Assembly: GCF_003464165.1 (NCBI RefSeq) | Contig: NZ_QSEK01000001.1 | Coordinates: 68,389-132,388, forward strand | DNA from: Eubacterium sp. AM49-13BH | Lineage (GTDB): Bacteria > Bacillota > Clostridia > Lachnospirales > Lachnospiraceae | Length of the DNA: 64,000 bases | Direction: 5' to 3' | Shown here: one piece after another, positions 62,517-64,000 of the stretch | Layout of the letters: each line of letters starts with the position of its first letter | Numbering within the stretch: the stretch's first letter is position 1 | The notes under the pieces: model-generated | The model's database searches: none | What the model saw: only the letters and a program-made list of their open reading frames with translations | Told to the model about the DNA's origin: nothing | Made by a program: the position numbers and the translations under genes

Positions 62517-63899
62517 TTAGCTTTCTGTCTTTTCAATCTTGATTGTAGATTTTTTCCATATTCCTGTCCAGTACAGTGCATAAAGTATGGCAGCGGATGT
62601 TCCATTACTGATTACGACAGCATACCATATAGATTCAACCCCCATATTAAGCACATTGGCACATACCCAGAGGGTTAGCAGACGGAATATCCATATTCTT
62701 GAAGCATCTACAATCATTGTAATCATGGTGTGACCACTTCCCTGAAAAAGCCCCTGCGTAACATTGTAGAATGCATTGCTCCAGCACCAGAAAGCCATGA
62801 GTGAGAGAAAATCTGTTGCAAGCGGGATAACTCTTTCGTCTGCTGAGAAAAATGTTACCATAGCATGTGAAATAAATCTTCTTGATAGAATCAAGCCGAA
62901 GAATAACAGGAACAGTGCTCCCATGCGAAGAGCATAATGGTAAGCTTTGTCTGCTCTTTCCTGTTGTCCGGCACCTATATTCTGACCAACGATAGTTGAT
63001 ATGGCGGAGCCGATACCATTTGCAGGCATTGTAATGATACTGTTAATTTTGTTGCCGATACCATAAGCACTTGTTGCAATGAATCCGTAAGCATTAACAT
63101 TTTTAGTCATAAGAAGGAAACCAAGCTGCATAGTGCTTCCACCGATTGCTGTAGGAAGTCCGATTTTTACAATCGAACCCATCTTATTACCTTCAAATTT
63201 AAATCCCCTGAAATCTATTCTGATAAGCTGTTCTGGTCTTGTAAGTACAATAAGTGCAATCACTGCACATGGAATCTTGGCAATCAGAGTTGCAAGGGCA
63301 GCACCACCGATACCCCATTTGAAAACCATAAGAAATAACGGGTCTAATATAAGATTAATAACAACGCCAAACATATTAAGAAGCATTGGTTTTACTGTGT
63401 CGCCCTGTGACTGTTTTACAGATGTGAACAGGTTAATTGTGAACAGGAACGGCAGGTCAAGAACAACAATTCTTATGTATGTAAGTCCATATGTGTAGAT
63501 GCTGCCTTCTGCACCGAGCCACTTCACAAGTCCCGGAGAGACAAGCCAGCATATAAGTGCGCATAATACTGAAAATGCAAGTGAAGTGAGACAGATGTGG
63601 TTTGCCATAGAGTTGGCCTGTTTATCTTCTCTTGCACCAAGATACTGTGATATAAGAATCGCACCGGCTGTTGTGATTCCGTTACCAAAATTAATCAGAA
63701 TATTCTGGAATGGAGACACGAGCGTAATTGCAGACTGGTTCTCAGTTCCTATCTTTCCAAGCCAGAAAGTATCTGTCAGATTGTACATTGACTGTATAAA
63801 ACTGTTAATCATAACAGGAATTGCCAGCATGAGAATTGCATGGAAAAGATTACCATTAAGAATAATATCTCTCTTGTCTTCACTTATTGGTTTCGCCAT
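62517..63899 (-). CDS. MATE-family efflux transporter
   Basis: A 460-residue transporter with 12 helices. Two-fold repeat text includes MLAIPVMINSFIQSMYNLTD then TFWLGKIGTENQSAITLVSP in the first half and IKIGLPTAIGGSTMQLGFLL in the second; IGNKINSIITMPANGIGSAI is typical of the NorM/DinF-type family. The ATG at 63899 has GAAGG; a longer frame reaching 63983 adds a polar stretch unlike the family. It probably exports drugs or metabolites using Na+ or H+. Not linked to the surface locus by orientation. The upstream 63900-64000 is AT-rich with no feature I can support. Confidence 0.93.
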   Translation of the reverse strand: MAKPISEDKRDIILNGNLFHAILMLAIPVMINSFIQSMYNLTDTFWLGKIGTENQSAITLVSPFQNILINFGNGITTAGAILISQYLGAREDKQANSMANHICLTSLAFSVLCALICWLVSPGLVKWLGAEGSIYTYGLTYIRIVVLDLPFLFTINLFTSVKQSQGDTVKPMLLNMFGVVINLILDPLFLMVFKWGIGGAALATLIAKIPCAVIALIVLTRPEQLIRIDFRGFKFEGNKMGSIVKIGLPTAIGGSTMQLGFLLMTKNVNAYGFIATSAYGIGNKINSIITMPANGIGSAISTIVGQNIGAGQQERADKAYHYALRMGALFLLFFGLILSRRFISHAMVTFFSADERVIPLATDFLSLMAFWCWSNAFYNVTQGLFQGSGHTMITMIVDASRIWIFRLLTLWVCANVLNMGVESIWYAVVISNGTSAAILYALYWTGIWKKSTIKIEKTES

Positions 63900-64000
63900 A
63901 ATAGACCTTCTTTCATAATATAGATTTATTAAAATACTTTGCTTTACAGAAAAAATTTCAAAATACTGATTTTTGGTTGACATTTCAAAATCATTTATAC

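Noticed and set aside
63499..63918. 139-codon plus-strand frame opposite the MATE gene
   Set aside because: Antisense to a well-supported transporter gene, no ribosome site and no protein-like features.
63900..63983. Longer N-terminus for the MATE transporter
   Set aside because: The extra residues are polar and unlike the family; ATG 63899 has a ribosome site.

Overview
The window is A+T-rich DNA from a low-GC Firmicute, most likely a spore-forming Lachnospiraceae-type gut Clostridium. This rests on the strong AGGAGG-type ribosome sites, AT-rich codon use, a SipL-like SPOCS/LysM spore morphogenesis protein, and the gene families present. Species cannot be fixed from sequence alone. Almost the whole window is one long, mostly plus-strand cell-surface glycopolymer locus.

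Layout. 1-1976 (minus): dTDP-sugar genes rfbB (running off the left edge) and rfbA, divergent from a MerR-HTH/methyltransferase fusion (2112-3356), with overlapping promoters around a 13-bp dyad. 3491-24681: polymer assembly genes: glycosyltransferases, a GDP-mannose pyrophosphorylase, a GT2/DUF2304 pair, two LicD transferases flanking a Wzx-type flippase, a DUF2142 GT-C-like protein, an EptA/LtaS-like sulfatase-fold transferase, an SGNH + MBOAT acyltransferase pair, a Wzm/Wzt ABC exporter and a large double-GT2 enzyme. 24728-26392: a second sulfatase-fold transferase. 26539-36492: a head-group locus: APC permease, winged-helix/nucleotidyltransferase, amidohydrolase, winged-helix/nucleotidyltransferase/choline kinase, a YidC-like insertase fused to a CDP-glycerol-type phosphotransferase, and a nucleotidyltransferase fused to a PLP enzyme. 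36602-44009: GtrA, then a Dlt-like system (adenylation enzyme, PLP fold-III decarboxylase/racemase-like protein, carrier protein, MBOAT, two SGNH proteins). 44193-49605: tRNA-Leu(UAA), a DUF3048 protein, a small membrane protein, and a GntR/ABC operon behind a perfect 12-bp dyad. 49704-59936: glf, GT2 enzymes, a GH25 lysozyme with cell-wall-binding repeats, a membrane-anchored HTH-like protein, a ManC-cupin-ManA fusion and a GlmM-like mutase. 59937-62378: a long foldback element, an attenuator-like hairpin, a PrcB-like lipoprotein and the SipL-like protein. 62517-63899 (minus): a MATE exporter.

How it fits together. Nucleotide sugars (dTDP-rhamnose route, GDP-mannose, UDP-Galf, GlcN-1-P) feed cytoplasmic glycosyltransferases. 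The Wzm/Wzt pair and/or a flippase export the chain. Polyprenyl-phosphate sugar synthases (GT2), GtrA and the DUF2142 protein probably add side groups outside the membrane. LicA/LicC/LicD-type proteins imply phosphocholine- or phosphoethanolamine-like decoration, and two MBOAT/SGNH modules imply O-acylation or aminoacylation. The GH25 lysozyme carries repeats of the type that often bind choline.

Most notable: the YidC-phosphotransferase fusion, three differently fused cytidylyltransferase-like proteins in one locus, and the Dlt-like operon with an embedded PLP enzyme. A caution: six genes (rfbB, a GT4, the flippase, the DUF2142 protein, the LicC/LicA fusion, an SGNH protein) each look interrupted by what is best explained as a single missing base. 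This points to indel errors in the assembly, or less likely to decay.
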